64,000 bases of DNA from Hippophae tibetana. Lineage: Eukaryota > Streptophyta > Magnoliopsida > Rosales > Elaeagnaceae. The position numbers and the translations under genes are program-made. The stretch lies in the NCBI GenBank assembly GCA_037013495.1, contig CM072807.1, positions 9,861,001 through 9,925,000 of the forward strand, written 5' to 3'. The notes under the pieces are model-generated. The model saw only the letters and a program-made list of their open reading frames with translations, searched no databases and had not been told where the DNA came from. This document shows, in pieces, positions 12,883 to 24,490 of the stretch (its first letter is position 1; each line of letters opens with the position of its first letter).

Positions 12883-13235
12883 TTACAATAGTCATTTTAA
12901 TAAATTTAACAATTCATTCAAATAATAAACAAAAAGATAGTTCATAATAATCTAAACCTAAATTAAGTTGATCATTTGATCATTTCACTATTTAACATCT
13001 ATCAATTATCTTGAAAATAATCTTGAGAGCAATAGCCGAAAACTTCAGTGCATTTACAATAGTCATTTTAATAAATTTAACAATTCATTCAAATAATAAA
13101 CAAAAAGATAATTCACAATAATCTAAACCTAAATTAAGTTGATCATTTAATCATTTCACTCTTTAACATCCATCGACCATCTTGAAAATAATCGTGTCTT
13201 GAATCTTGAGAGCAATAGCAAAAAAATTCAATGTA
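12883..13235. repeat. 171-bp direct tandem duplication inside the hAT element
   Basis: The stretch starting TTACAATAGTCATTTTAA at 12883 recurs at 13054 with few changes, including the CTAAACCTAAATTAAGTTGA block. It lies between the subterminal region and the end of the transposase gene. Confidence 0.85.
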
Positions 13236-13489
13236 TCGTTACCTATTAGCCATAATTTAAAAAAGATTAGTAAATTGATAACTAAATATATAAAAAATAA
13301 TATATGAAATAAAATAATAATATATCATACTCAATCGATGGTTATATCCTTAATGCCTCCCAACATATCTACAAAATAGAAAGTGATGAAAATATTAAAA
13401 CATAAATCATAAGAGAATTATATCAATTAATAATGAAAATTAAAATAATATTACCTGTTTCAATTGCTTCAATACCATCAAGGGACTCA

Positions 13490-15322
13490 CGAATGTTAAT
13501 TATTGGTGATGATCGAATCCAGTTCTGGGTACAAATAAGTGCTTAGACAATTTTTAGGGACAATGAGCTTCTAAAAGAATCAATAACCCTTTCCCCCGTA
13601 GAAAATGCAAACTCATAAGCTACAGTTGATATAGGCATAGCTAAAATATCTTTGGCAGTCTTGAAAAGAACCTTGTATCTATATGTGTTCACCTTTCACC
13701 AACCTAAAAGATTAAAAGACTCAACCTCACATGTCTCACCCAAATATTTATCAACTTCACTTTGGTTGTTTGTCTTTTTTGCATATTTGACACGTTCTTT
13801 CTTATATGTCTAAAGGTTGTGAGCATGTAGCTTGCACATTTGAAGAATACAAAACTAAATACTGATTAAATATATTATTCAAAGTTTGTCTAAATTTTTT
13901 CATCATATGACCAACCATAATATCATCTTCATCACACAAAATATCCAAACAAATTTTCAAACCTTGTTCCTTGTATCTTCGATCAAGCAAAGTTGCAATA
14001 AATAAAAAAATCATTCATATTATCTACACCTCCCCAATATTTATTGAACTTTGTTTTCATTTCTTTTGTCATTTTTCTTAACAAAAAATCTATATTTTCA
14101 CACCAGAAACTCAATTGGTTATGTATGAAGTAAATTTGATCCAAAAATAAATTTGAAGTAACATATACAGAACCAAAAAATCTCAATGTTGCATCATAGA
14201 ATATTTTCAAAAACCTCACAAATACGTGAGCATTAGACCAATCAAACATATCAGGAGTTTTGCAACTATCATTTCCAATGTTGAACTCTTATTTAAATAT
14301 CACATCATCTTCTTTTAAACCCTCAAAAGCCTTCTAAAATCTGATTACAACTTCTAACATTAAATAGGTGAAATTCCACTTTGTTATTACATCTAAACAT
14401 AAAAGTTTATTAATATCAATCTTCTCTTGCTCCGCACAATTCTTAAATTTTAACAACCTTGAAGGTGATCCTTTGACATATTTCACAACATCTCTTATCT
14501 TACTTATGCTTGAATCATGTTCTTTCAAGCCCTCTCTCACAACCAAATTTATAATATGAGATGCACACCTCATATGCATATGTTAACCATCTAGTATTGC
14601 ACCTTCCCAATTGTTCATTTTTTACGCAAGTAAGAAACTAATGTATTGTTTGAGCTAACATTATCCACATTAATAGTAAATACCTTATCAATTCCCAAAT
14701 TTAAAAAGCATTGCTTAATTGTTTTCCCAAGGATATAACCTTTATGGCTAGGAACTACACAAAAAATTAAGATTCTTTTTTGGAGTTTCCAATTATCATC
14801 GATGAAGTGAGCAGTGAGACACATGTAATTCAAATTTTGAGCATAAGTCCATATGTCAGTGGTTAAACAAACTCTTTGAAATGACTTAGAGAAAAATTCT
14901 TTCAAATTATCCTTTTTCTTTAAGAAAATACTCAAGCAATCTCATGCAACAGTGGTATGAGAAGGAACTTGGAACCTTGGTTCCAAAACTCTACTATACT
15001 TCTTAAATCCTTCATTCTCAACATGACTAAATGACAATTCATCAACTATAATCATTTCTGTAAATGCAAGTCTACAAGCCTCAATGCTAAATGTGTGTGC
15101 AACAAGTACACATTCTTTATTGTTTGTGACATTTTCAAAAGCTAAAGTCTTTTGCTTCTTCACATATCTACCATGAAATAATTTACATTGCATAGCAATA
15201 TGAGCATTTAAGTTTGATGTACCAGACTTGCTGGATACATACACATACTCCCTTGAACAATATTTACATCTCGCCTTATGATCTAAGTCTTCACCCACTA
15301 TATCAAAATGCAATAAACACAC
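13490..15322 (-). pseudogene. hAT transposase with BED zinc finger, inactivated
   Basis: Read on the minus strand the parts come in correct hAT order. First is a BED finger with CKYC, then a His and Cys pair about 20 residues on (15322-14942). Next come CLTTDIWTYAQNLNYMCLTA and a VDN..SNN block (14935-14615), then MRCASHIINLVV and the WNFTYLML-like block (14579-14334). A DUF4413-like middle (14249-13983), LFIATLLDRRYK (14014-13802) and the C-terminal dimerisation motif STVAYEFAFSTG (about 13600) complete it. Stops and frame changes between these blocks (for example near 14940 and 14610) show it cannot make a whole protein. Full-length family members are about 650-700 residues, which this span would fit. 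Confidence 0.88.
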
Positions 15323-16759
15323 TGTGTAGAAAAACAGATGTTATAAAAATGTTATCAAATAAATGAAATAACAAAAACTGCAAATAAAAGACATTCTTTA
15401 TGAGAGAAATAAATAGAATTTTTATTTTACTTCTGAATTGTAGGACATAACTATTATGTGTAAGTTATGAAGATAAATCTGGCATTAAAAAACATAAATG
15501 AGGATAAAAATTGTTAATCAAACAACAATTCAATTATTGTTCTTGAATGAACTAATCTAATACTATGCACTTATATATACCCAAAATGGAAAATTACAAG
15601 TTTTACGTACCAACCTATCAATACTCAATATAGTAAAATGTGTAAAACCAAAGAAATTAGAAAAAATAATATTCACATAATAAAATAGTATATACTTGAG
15701 TTGATTTGATTCTTCAGAAAAAAAAACGAGATAGAGATCAGTTCAAAAGTATTAAGCAGTAGATGAAGACAACGTATCATATGAACTTAATAAAAAAAAC
15801 ACCACAAAAATGACAAAACAATTTAGCAAAAATTGATGTTCAGGTTCTTAGAATGTAGATCCAACATTTGAAAATTCAAAATATGAAACAATATCAAAAC
15901 TTATTAATATTAATAAAAATAATAAAGCCAAAGAATACAAAGCTAAAAACATTATAATAAAGTTCCTTAAATCGCAGAAAAACAAGCGACAGAGATGAGA
16001 ATAATTCTAGTAGAAATTCAATCAACAAATACAAAATACAAGCACATAAATTCAAAAATTAAGGTATTAAAATAGAGATGAACAAAACAGAACAAATCGA
16101 AGAACGAATTACTGAGGAGGGAGACAAACTAATGTAGAACAAAGAATGGAGAGAGAGTTGGCGATGACGACACATGTAGTGGCAAAGAGCAAAGGGCAAA
16201 GCAACAAAGGGGAGACTCGAGAGCAACAAGCCAGAAAGAATTCAGGAAACCTAGTAGTTGCGCGAGAAAACCTAATTAAAACATATATATATATATTTAA
16301 TTTAATAAATAAATATTAATTATATTTATATATTAATTAAATAAATATATTTAATTTTGGTCAGATCAGATGATACGTGGTGAAATCTACCATCCGATCC
16401 GATTTGATGGTGTTAATTTTGCACACCGTCAAAAAATTAACGAATCAAATCGAATTGATCGGATGATTAGATTTTTTGCACACCACTAGTTATGGTACAT
16501 TACTTTACACATTAGTAATCTACATTTTCTAGTCACACCATATTAAATGGTGTTAATTTTGAAATAGAGTCGGGTTAGTGTGTCGAACTAGATTATTACA
16601 TAGGCAATAAGCAAGGATATCAATAGGTAGTTTAGATAGATGTCCCCGCTGATAAAGATATTTGTAGTTTTATTTCTGTTAGGATTGTAATTGTTTTATT
16701 GCTTAGTGGATTGTTTGTTGTCGGGTGGTTTTCATAAGCATGTTATAGACTCTTTCAAT

Positions 16760-16768
16760 TGGTATCAG
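16760..16768 (+). other. Primer-binding-site-like motif of the SIRE-like relic
   Basis: TGGTATCAG is the first nine bases of the usual initiator-Met-tRNA primer-binding site of plant Copia elements. It follows the putative LTR end (about 16757) and precedes decayed gag sequence. The bases after it no longer match the site. Confidence 0.6.
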
Positions 16769-17999
16769 TTGGGCTTAACCAATCCGATGTTGATCCTTTT
16801 CCTTTTCTCTGTGTGTTTAATTCTATCAAATCTCTTATAATTGATGATATAATAGGTTTGGTTAATGGATCACCTCAATTCAATAGATTGTGTTATTTTT
16901 ATTAGAGATCTTAAATGTGTTTCTACTTGGGATCTATAAATAATGATGTTTGGTCCTTAATCAGGGATGGTTGAACATGTCCTACGCACATTTCTAAAAC
17001 TAGTATTATTGAACCTAAATTAGTTGATGTCTAAAGCAAAGAGAATCTCCATCTCAGGAATCTAAACTGTCAATGTTTACACCTTTTCATCAACTTAGTT
17101 ACTACAGATGACTCTTAACTAATTTCTAAGTTAACGACTGTCAAGGAAGCATATGACTTTTTGGAAAAGAAATATGATGGATGCTTTCATCATACAAGTG
17201 TTTTGACTCTATAAAAGACAACAGCTACCACCCATGATTGTTTTTTCTCTAATGGCTTCCCACTCTGAGATTGTCCTTTCTAGTTCCTCTTATAAGACTA
17301 ACGCTAATGATAATGAAATTTTTTTCCTTCAAGAATATTATGAACAACTTGTGTGTATGATAACCTCAAGTTAAAGAAAGTTATGTCTAAGATACACAAT
17401 AATCTTGTAGAAAAGGATAAGAAGATTTTGACCTCTCTGATCAACTGCTCAATCTCACCTTGGTTGGTGAAAAGGATGTGAACAACATAAAGTTAAATTT
17501 GGGTAACCACATTAAGTCATTCAGATTCTCCTCCATGATAATCAGAAATGTCTTACTTATATACGCAAGCTTAAAAAGTCAATTCAGGATAGAGAATCTG
17601 ATACCCTTAAAGATCAACGTACCTTTGATCAATTTCATGTAATTCAGATGTTATTTACAAACATATAAAAGACATTTGCAACTTAGAAGATGAAAAGGCC
17701 ATTCTTGAGTCCTTTGTCGATGTGTTTAGTTTGTAGAGCTTGCCCATTTCTCTTATTTTTGACAAGTTTTTCTACTTTTCTTCCTCTAACTCTCACAAAG
17801 ATTCTCAAAGCTATAATAAGAATATGTTGAATCATATTAAAGAACTGTTGAATCTTTTAGTCATTTTGTTCACTAAAGTTGTGGCCCTATAGAATGAAGC
17901 TATTGAGATTTACAAAGATTTTAAGTCTTGTCTTGGTATCTCACTTGATGATAAGAATCTAAATTGCAATATAATTCATATAGCCTTCAAGGGACAAGC

Positions 18000-19300
18000 A
18001 TCAAGTTATTGGTACTTTGATAGTGGATGTTCTAGATATATGATTGAAGATAATTTTTTCATTACCAATCTAACCCTCTCGAATGATGGTACAGTTACTA
18101 TTGGTGATGATTATAAAACTTTAATTTGTAAAAGAGGGTCAATTAATGCTCCAGGAATTCCTAAACTCAAGGATGTTCTCTTCCTGGAAGATCTCAAGGC
18201 TAATCTTATCAGTATTAGTCAAATTTGTGACAACGAGTACATACTCAAGTTCACTAAAAAGGATTACAAGGTGTATGATATTTGGGTAACACTCTAGTGA
18301 GAGGCATCAGGTCATATGATGACTATTACTATGTGGGTTCCCCTCTTGAGGTTGTATGTGATAGGTTAAGCCGTGAGTATTGAAGAATTTTGGCATCAGC
18401 ATCAGCGACATGTCAATTACAAAATTGTTGAAGAAAATTTCAATTCTTAAAGTGGCATGGGGTCTTTCATCTATCTTCTTCATACCTGAGCATGTGTGTG
18501 GTCCATGTCAGATAGGAAAACAAAACAAAAGTCAACACAAAAAGAATCAACATATGTCTACCATAAGACCCTTTCAATTTCTTTATATAGATCTAATAGG
18601 CCCTATTTAAACTATGAGCATTGGTAGGAGGAAGTATATTTTGGTTATTGTTGATCATTTCTCAAGTTATACGTAGGTTCTATTTTTGATAGAAAAATAT
18701 GAAGCTTCTGATAAGTTCAAATCCTTGTGTATCAAATTTCAAAATGAGAAATTTGAATCCATTGGTACAATCATCAAAATCTAGGATGACCATGGAAGAG
18801 AATTTGAGAATTCTAAGTTCAGTGCCTTTTGTGACAAAATGGGAATTCAACATGAGTTTTCTACGTTGGGGACCCTTCAATAAAACGACATAGTTGAAAG
18901 GAAAAATAAAGTTATTCAAGAGATGGTAAGAGTCACGTTTCCTAGTAAAAAATTAGCAAAACATTTTTGGCCTAAAATTGTTAACACTACTTGTTATACG
19001 TTGAATCATTACTTCTTGAGGCTCGATACTTATCAGTCATCATATGAGCTTATGCATAGAAAAGACCAAATGTTAAGCTCCTATGTGTGTTTGGTAGTAC
19101 TTTTATATTCTCAAATACAGGGGAGACTTTGGATAAGTTTGAGGCCAAAAGTGATTTTGGTATTTTTTAGGATACTTTAGTAACGACCTTTCTTATAGAG
19201 TCTATAAGCTAATAACGTCTAGTATAATGGAATCTATCAATGTTGGGTTTGGGGCACTCCCAAAAATATTGTTGAAATTTTGAGACCCCATATATTATAA
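18000..19300 (+). pseudogene. Decayed Copia protease and integrase (SIRE-like)
   Basis: The protease active-site block reads WYFDSGCSRYMI (about 18008-18043). It is followed by a KDVLF..LKANLISISQ block at 18170-18220. The pre-integrase zinc region shows CGPCQIGKQNKS (about 18499-18534) and FQFLYIDLIGPI (ends 18608, then a stop). An integrase end with KHFWPKIVNTTCYTLNHYFL starts near 18955. It is broken by several stops and frame changes. Confidence 0.8.
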
Positions 19301-19633
19301 CTCATATTGACCCTCCTAAAATATCTAAAGATGAAAAAGAAGATTCTTCCCTTCCTAAATAAGCAAAGAATGATGGATGACATTATTGATAATATGGAAA
19401 GTGGAGTTAGGATGAGACATCAGTTATAAGAGACCTTGAACTATATGTGTTTTACTTCCATTATCCTTCTTAAAAATGTTAAGAAAGCCCTACAAGGCGG
19501 ACACTAGATCAACTCCATACAAGAAGAAATTAATCAATTTTAGAGAAATTATGTCTGGTACACGCTGGCTGTACAAAAACAAGGAAGATGAAAATGGGGT
19601 TATTGTTGGAAACAAGTCTTGCCTTGTTGCTTA

Positions 19634-20904
19634 GGTGGCGTTTGGTTCGTGGAATGGAATCGGAATCGGAATCGGAATTGGAATGGAATGGAATGGAAAG
19701 GAAACAATTTTGTTTGGTTTGACCACTGGAATCAAGCTCAGAATCAGGATTATAGTGTTTGGTTTGCCACTGGATTGGAATGAAAAAAGCTGTAAATGAC
19801 CTTAATACCCCTACATGCTGTAAAGTTCAAATAATGTCATTTAATTACTATTTTTTCATCAGACAAAATACATTATTGAAATCATTATTTTTCTAAATAA
19901 GTATTACTTAATTAAAAAGAAATATATTATTAAAATTATTATTTTTCTAAATAGGGTTTAGGGTTTTGAGGTTTGGGATGTGTGATTTAGGGTTTAGGGA
20001 TTTAAGATTTGGGTTATATTTGTAGGTTAAGGTTTAGGGTTAAAATTATTATTTTTATAAAAATAGTTTAGGGTTTTAAAATTTTGGATTTAGGGTTTAG
20101 GGTTTTAGGGTTTTAAGGTTTAAGGTTTAGGGTTTATGGTTTTAGGATTTGGAATTTGGGGTTTAGGGTTTTGGGTTTTGGGATTTATGTTTTAAGGTTT
20201 AGGGTTTAGGGTTTAGAGATTTGGAGATTTGGGGTTTAGGGTTTTAGAGTTTAAGGTTTAGGGTTTAGGGATTTGGGGTTTAGGGTTTTAGGATTTGGAA
20301 TTTGGGGTTTAGGGTTTAGGGTTTTGGGATTTATGTTTTAAGGTTTGGGGTTTTAAGGTTTTAGGGTTTAGGGTTTAGGGATTTGGGATTTGGGGTTTAG
20401 GATTTAGGATTTTAGGATTTGGAATTTGGGATTTAGGGTTTAAGGTTTAGGGATTTGGGATTTATGTTTTAGGGTTTTGGGATTTATGTTTTAAGGTTTA
20501 GGGTTTTAGGGTTTTAGGGTTTAGGGTTTAGGGATTTGAGGTTTAGGGTTTAAGGTTTTAGGATTTTAAGATTTGGATTTAAGGTTTTGAAATTTTGGGT
20601 TTAGGGTTTAGGGTTTTGGAATTTTGGGTTTGAGAATTTTGGATTTAGGGTTTAGGGTTTTGGAATTTTTGGGTTTGAGAATTTGGGATTTAAATTTAAG
20701 GTTATATTTTAGGTGAGGGTAAAATTGGAAAAAAAAAGTTTAGATGGGAATGGAATAATGATTACCAAAGGTGGGAGAAGGAATTGTGATTCCTTCTCTT
20801 TTAGTAATCAGATTCCATTTCGCCCTCCATTCCGTCCAACCAAACACACAAAATGGATGGAATCAATTCTGATTCCATTCCATTCCCTCCAACCAAACGT
20901 GGGG
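19634..20904. mobile_element. PIF/Harbinger-like nonautonomous element (1271 bp) packed with telomere-like repeats
   Basis: It begins GGTGGCGTTTGGTTCG and ends AACCAAACGTGGGG; the CGTTTGGTT blocks are inverted at the two ends. Both sides are flanked by TTA (19631-19633 and 20905-20907), the target preferred by Harbinger elements. Removing it and one TTA rejoins the Copia RT reading V-A-(K to stop)-G-Y-T-Q-V-E-G in frame. Subterminal regions have GGAATGGAAT repeats and further GTTTGGTTT blocks. The interior from about 19940 is a long degenerate TTTAGGG-like array. No transposase is present. The outermost bases do not match well between ends, so the TIR is imperfect. Confidence 0.82.
19940..20700 (+). 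repeat. Degenerate telomere-like (TTTAGGG) array inside the Harbinger-like element
   Basis: GGTTTAGGGTTTAGGG and variants such as GGGATTTGGGATTT and GGGTTTTAGGATTT recur for about 750 bases, all on the same strand. The unit is the plant telomere heptamer with one-base insertions and substitutions. It lies wholly inside a transposon-like element in a gene-bearing region, so it is not a chromosome end. Confidence 0.9.
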
Positions 20905-21159
20905 TTAAGGTTATACTCAGGTTGAAGGAATAGACTTTGATGAAACCTTTGCTCTTGTTGCCCACCTTAAGTCTGTTGGAATACTCCTTATGCTTTCATG
21001 TTACTTCAAGTTTAAGCTATACCATATGCATATTAATAGTGCTTTTCTGAATGGAGTTATCAAAGAAGAGGTCTATGTGTAATAAACTAAAAGGTTTGAA
21101 GACCCTCACTTTCCCTACCCTGTGATGAGACTGAACTTGGTATAAGCGTTTTACCACGT

Positions 21160-24100
21160 TTCTCTTTAATTATGAAACACTCTTATTGATACTGCTTTTG
21201 TGAGCATATCAGCCAACTATTTTTCTAATTAGACAAATGAAAACTTTATAGTTTTCTATTCAAGTTTCTCCTTGATGAAATAACAATCTACTTCAACATA
21301 TTTTGTATGATCATGTTATACACGATTATGGGCAATCTTTATGGTAGCTTTATTATCACAATTTAGATTCATGGATTTTGCATAATCAATCTCCAAATCT
21401 TTAAGCATGTTCCTGATCCATAACATCTTGCACACACCTTGGACCATTCCTCAAAATTCAACTTCAACGCTTGATCTTTCCATAATCTTCTGATTCTTAC
21501 TTACTTCTCCAAGTGACCAGATTGCCTTAAACAAATGTAAAATAACCCGATGTCAATCTTTTAATTGTATGGTCACCTGCCCAATCGAAGTTCATCTATC
21601 CTTCGATATTTGAGACATTTTTTGAGAACAATAAACCTTTCCCTGGAGCACACTTCAAATATCTCATAATTTGATAGACCGCATCCATATGTTCTTCACT
21701 TGGCGTATGCATGAATTGGCTTACAACATTAACGACATATGTTATGTCTCGCCTTGTGTATGATAAATAGATTAACCTCCCAACTATTCATTGGTAACGA
21801 CCCTTATCAATTGGATTTTGATATGGTAGAATCCCAAGCTTGTGATTCATTTCTATAGGTGTTTTTGCTATTTTACAATTAAGCATTCCAGTTTTAGTGA
21901 GAAGGTCTAACATGTATTTTCGTTGTGAAAGAAAAATTTCATGTTTTGATCTTGCCACTTCAATCCCTGATAAATATTTAAGTTACCCAAGATCTTTCAT
22001 TTCAAACTCAGCAATCAAATGTTCTTGTAGTGCCTTCATTTCAGAAAAAATCATCTCTTATTAATATCATATCATCAACATACACTATCAATACTATTAC
22101 CTTTCCTTCTTTGTGTTTTATAAACAAAGTATGGTCTAAATTAATTTGTTTATAACTAGTTGCCTTCATTGTCATTGAAAACCTCCCAAACCATGCCATG
22201 AGTGACTATTTTAGTTCGTATAATGACTTTTTCAGCCTACATACTTCATTTCCACATATAGAACTACATTTAACACTAGGGGTAGCTTCATGTAAACTTC
22301 TTCTTCCAAGTCTTCATTGAGAAAAACATTTTTAACATCGAATTGTTTCAACGGTCAATCTCAATTTGTTGCTATAGAAATAATAATTCGAATGGTATTT
22401 ATCTTGGATACTAGTGCAAAAGTGTCTTGGTATTCTATTCCATAACTTTGTGTATACCCCTTTGCCACTAGTCTCACTTTATACCTGTCAATACTTCCAT
22501 CTGCTTTCAATTTCACCCTGAACACCCATCTAAATCTAATTGTCTTCTTTTCTTTAGGTAGTGAAACAAGTTCCCAAATGGCATTCTTTTGTAGAGCTTC
22601 CATATCTTCATTCATCGCCTTAGTCTATTTAGGATCTTTCAAAGCACCATGTACACTTTTAGGAATATATGTAGTGGATAATTGATTAACAGTAAGTGCA
22701 TATGATTCAGACAACCTATGAGATGACATATAGTTACTAATTGGGTATTTAGTTTTGGTTTTAGGACTAGGTTCATATTGTTTCTTTGGAATTCCTCTAT
22801 TTTACCTTTGTGGATATCTAGGATCTATATTTTCTACAGAAATAGGTATTTCATTAGGCTTATTAGACATTGGATTTGAAATTACCCTAGGAGGAACACT
22901 TTCAATTAATTCTTTAGTTAATGGTATAAACATGGGTAATTCTAGTGTCCTTGATAGTGCTTTACACATATCTAGAGAAATTAAGGGATCACACTTTTGT
23001 TAAGCCTCATTTCCATCACGATTTTGAAGCTTTTCGACTATGTCTTTTAGTTCTAAAAATTCACCCCATCCTTCTCCATTTGGTTGTTGAACATTCTCTT
23101 CACTAAAACTCTCCTCCTGAAGGGACTCCCTTTAAGTAATAAGGCTCTAATTCATGAAAAGATACGTATAAAGTCACATATAATTTTTGGGTTTGTGGAT
23201 CATAGCACCTATAACCTTTTTGAAATTCATAATAGTTAATGAAAACACAGTGTTTGGCACATGGATCAAGTTTAATTCGTAAACTTTTTGGAATGTGAGC
23301 ATAAACAATACAACCAAAGACTTGAGGTTCAAGATTAGAAGGATGGGGAATTGAAAGTAAGGATTGCATTTTTTGTTAGGGAGTTTGGAAATCTATCACT
23401 CGTGAAGGGTTCGATTAATGAGATAAGTTGCAGATTTGACAACTTCTCCCCAATAAAAATAAGGCATGTTCATGCCAAAAAGAGAAGCACGAACTACCTC
23501 AAAAATCTATCTATTTTTTCTCTCAGTTAGTCTCTCAGTTAGTTTGTTTTTTTGTGGGGTGTAAGTGCATGAGGTTTGATGATGAATTCCATTAATGTCT
23601 AGATAATTTCCAAGAGAGACATCCATATACTCAATACCATTGTCAGATTAGAGTAAACGAATATACTTTTGATATTGAGTACCTACCATTTTGTGAAATT
23701 TTTGAAAGGATAGACGCACATAACTTTTTTTAATAAATAAAGACACCCAAATCATTCTAGTACATTCATCAATAAATGTTACAAAATAACGAGCTTTAGA
23801 AAGGGAATAAATTTTTATAGGACCTCAAACATCATAATAAATCACCACAAAAGGTTCTAAACTTTTATTCAAACTTGGTAAATAAGAGGTGCGATGGCTC
23901 TTAGCCATTTCACAAATGTCACAATGAAAAACTAAATCATTTAGAGTTGAAAAAAGATATGGTTGTAATTTTTTAAGATAACTAAAAGAAATGTGTCCTA
24001 ATCTTTGGTGCCATGATCAAAAATTTGCACGATTTTCTGTCTTCATTGGTAGCTTGATTTGCCTAACTGATATTTTGTCCCTTATTTTCTATCATTTGTA

Positions 24101-24490
24101 GTGGAAATAATAGATTGAGAATATGGAAGAATATATTATAATTGGCCATAATCTCTAGTCATATGATCAGATGCACCTGTATCAATAATCCAAGTTCTAT
24201 CCTTACAAGTTACAAAAAGTATAGATGCCTTACCGATAATACCTGGGTAGGCAACATTTGTTGTAGACGGTGGCTATTCTTTGTCCTTTTTTGTTGTTAC
24301 CATAGCCTTCCCAATCATTCTCTTACATGGCTTCTTTAAGAAATCCCACCACTCGGGACATTCAATGTTTTCATAGCAGCGTTGTTTGTGAGTGAACTTT
24401 TTCTCCACAATGAGTGCACACTAGATTGTTAACCTTGTTAGATGATTGATTGCCCATGTTTTTCAAAGATCCATATCGATTTTAACTGGA
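21160..24490 (-). mobile_element. Copia retrotransposon relic B (minus strand): gag end, protease, integrase, RT, RNase H
   Basis: Reading down the minus strand, a CCHC-like gag end and the protease block WIIDTGASDHMTR lie near 24200. An integrase core with GIEYMDVSLG is near 23640, and the integrase C-terminal PHPSNLEPQVFGCIVY block is at 23369-23103. The RT start ([30 protein letters not shown]) is at 22615-22361. RNase H with a DNKATIKIAHN-like block is near 21350 and the LADMLTKA tail near 21205. Stops break every part. It abuts the SIRE-like relic at one end and relic C at the other, with no LTR seen, so both ends look truncated. Confidence 0.85.

Larger units (their letters stand above)
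12550..16488 (-). mobile_element. 3.9-kb hAT transposon with decayed transposase, perfect 8-bp TSD
   Basis: The left end is TAGAGGTGTTCATCG and the right end is TTTTTTGCACACCACTA. Both flanks are GTTATGGT (12542-12549 and 16489-16496), an exact 8-bp duplication. The subterminal regions are rich in CCGATC/GATCGG motifs. A broken BED-finger hAT transposase lies inside on the minus strand. The end sequences are nearly the same as the MITE at 758-1273. It sits in the putative LTR of the SIRE-like relic, so it is younger than that element. Confidence 0.95.
12096..21155 (+). mobile_element. SIRE/Maximus-like Copia retrotransposon relic, split by a hAT and a Harbinger-like insertion
   Basis: Its pieces share one direction and fit one element. 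There is an LTR-like part on both sides of the hAT element, a primer-binding site at 16760, gag-like decayed sequence (16800-17950), protease and pre-integrase (18000-18610), an integrase end (18900-19190) and the RT start (19540-21150). The motif order HFW..VNT.CY.LN..FLR, then YR.YN..T..V MESINV, then EGIDFDETFA is typical of the SIRE/Maximus lineage. Many stops and frameshifts make it defective. The RT stops near 21150 where a minus-strand Copia relic begins, so its 3' end and 3' LTR are lost. The left LTR boundary (TGTTAG at 12096) is a guess. Confidence 0.75.

Noticed and set aside
19940..20700. Telomere-like array as a sign of a chromosome end
   Set aside because: The array is degenerate, bounded by transposon ends and TTA duplications, and has genes on both sides.
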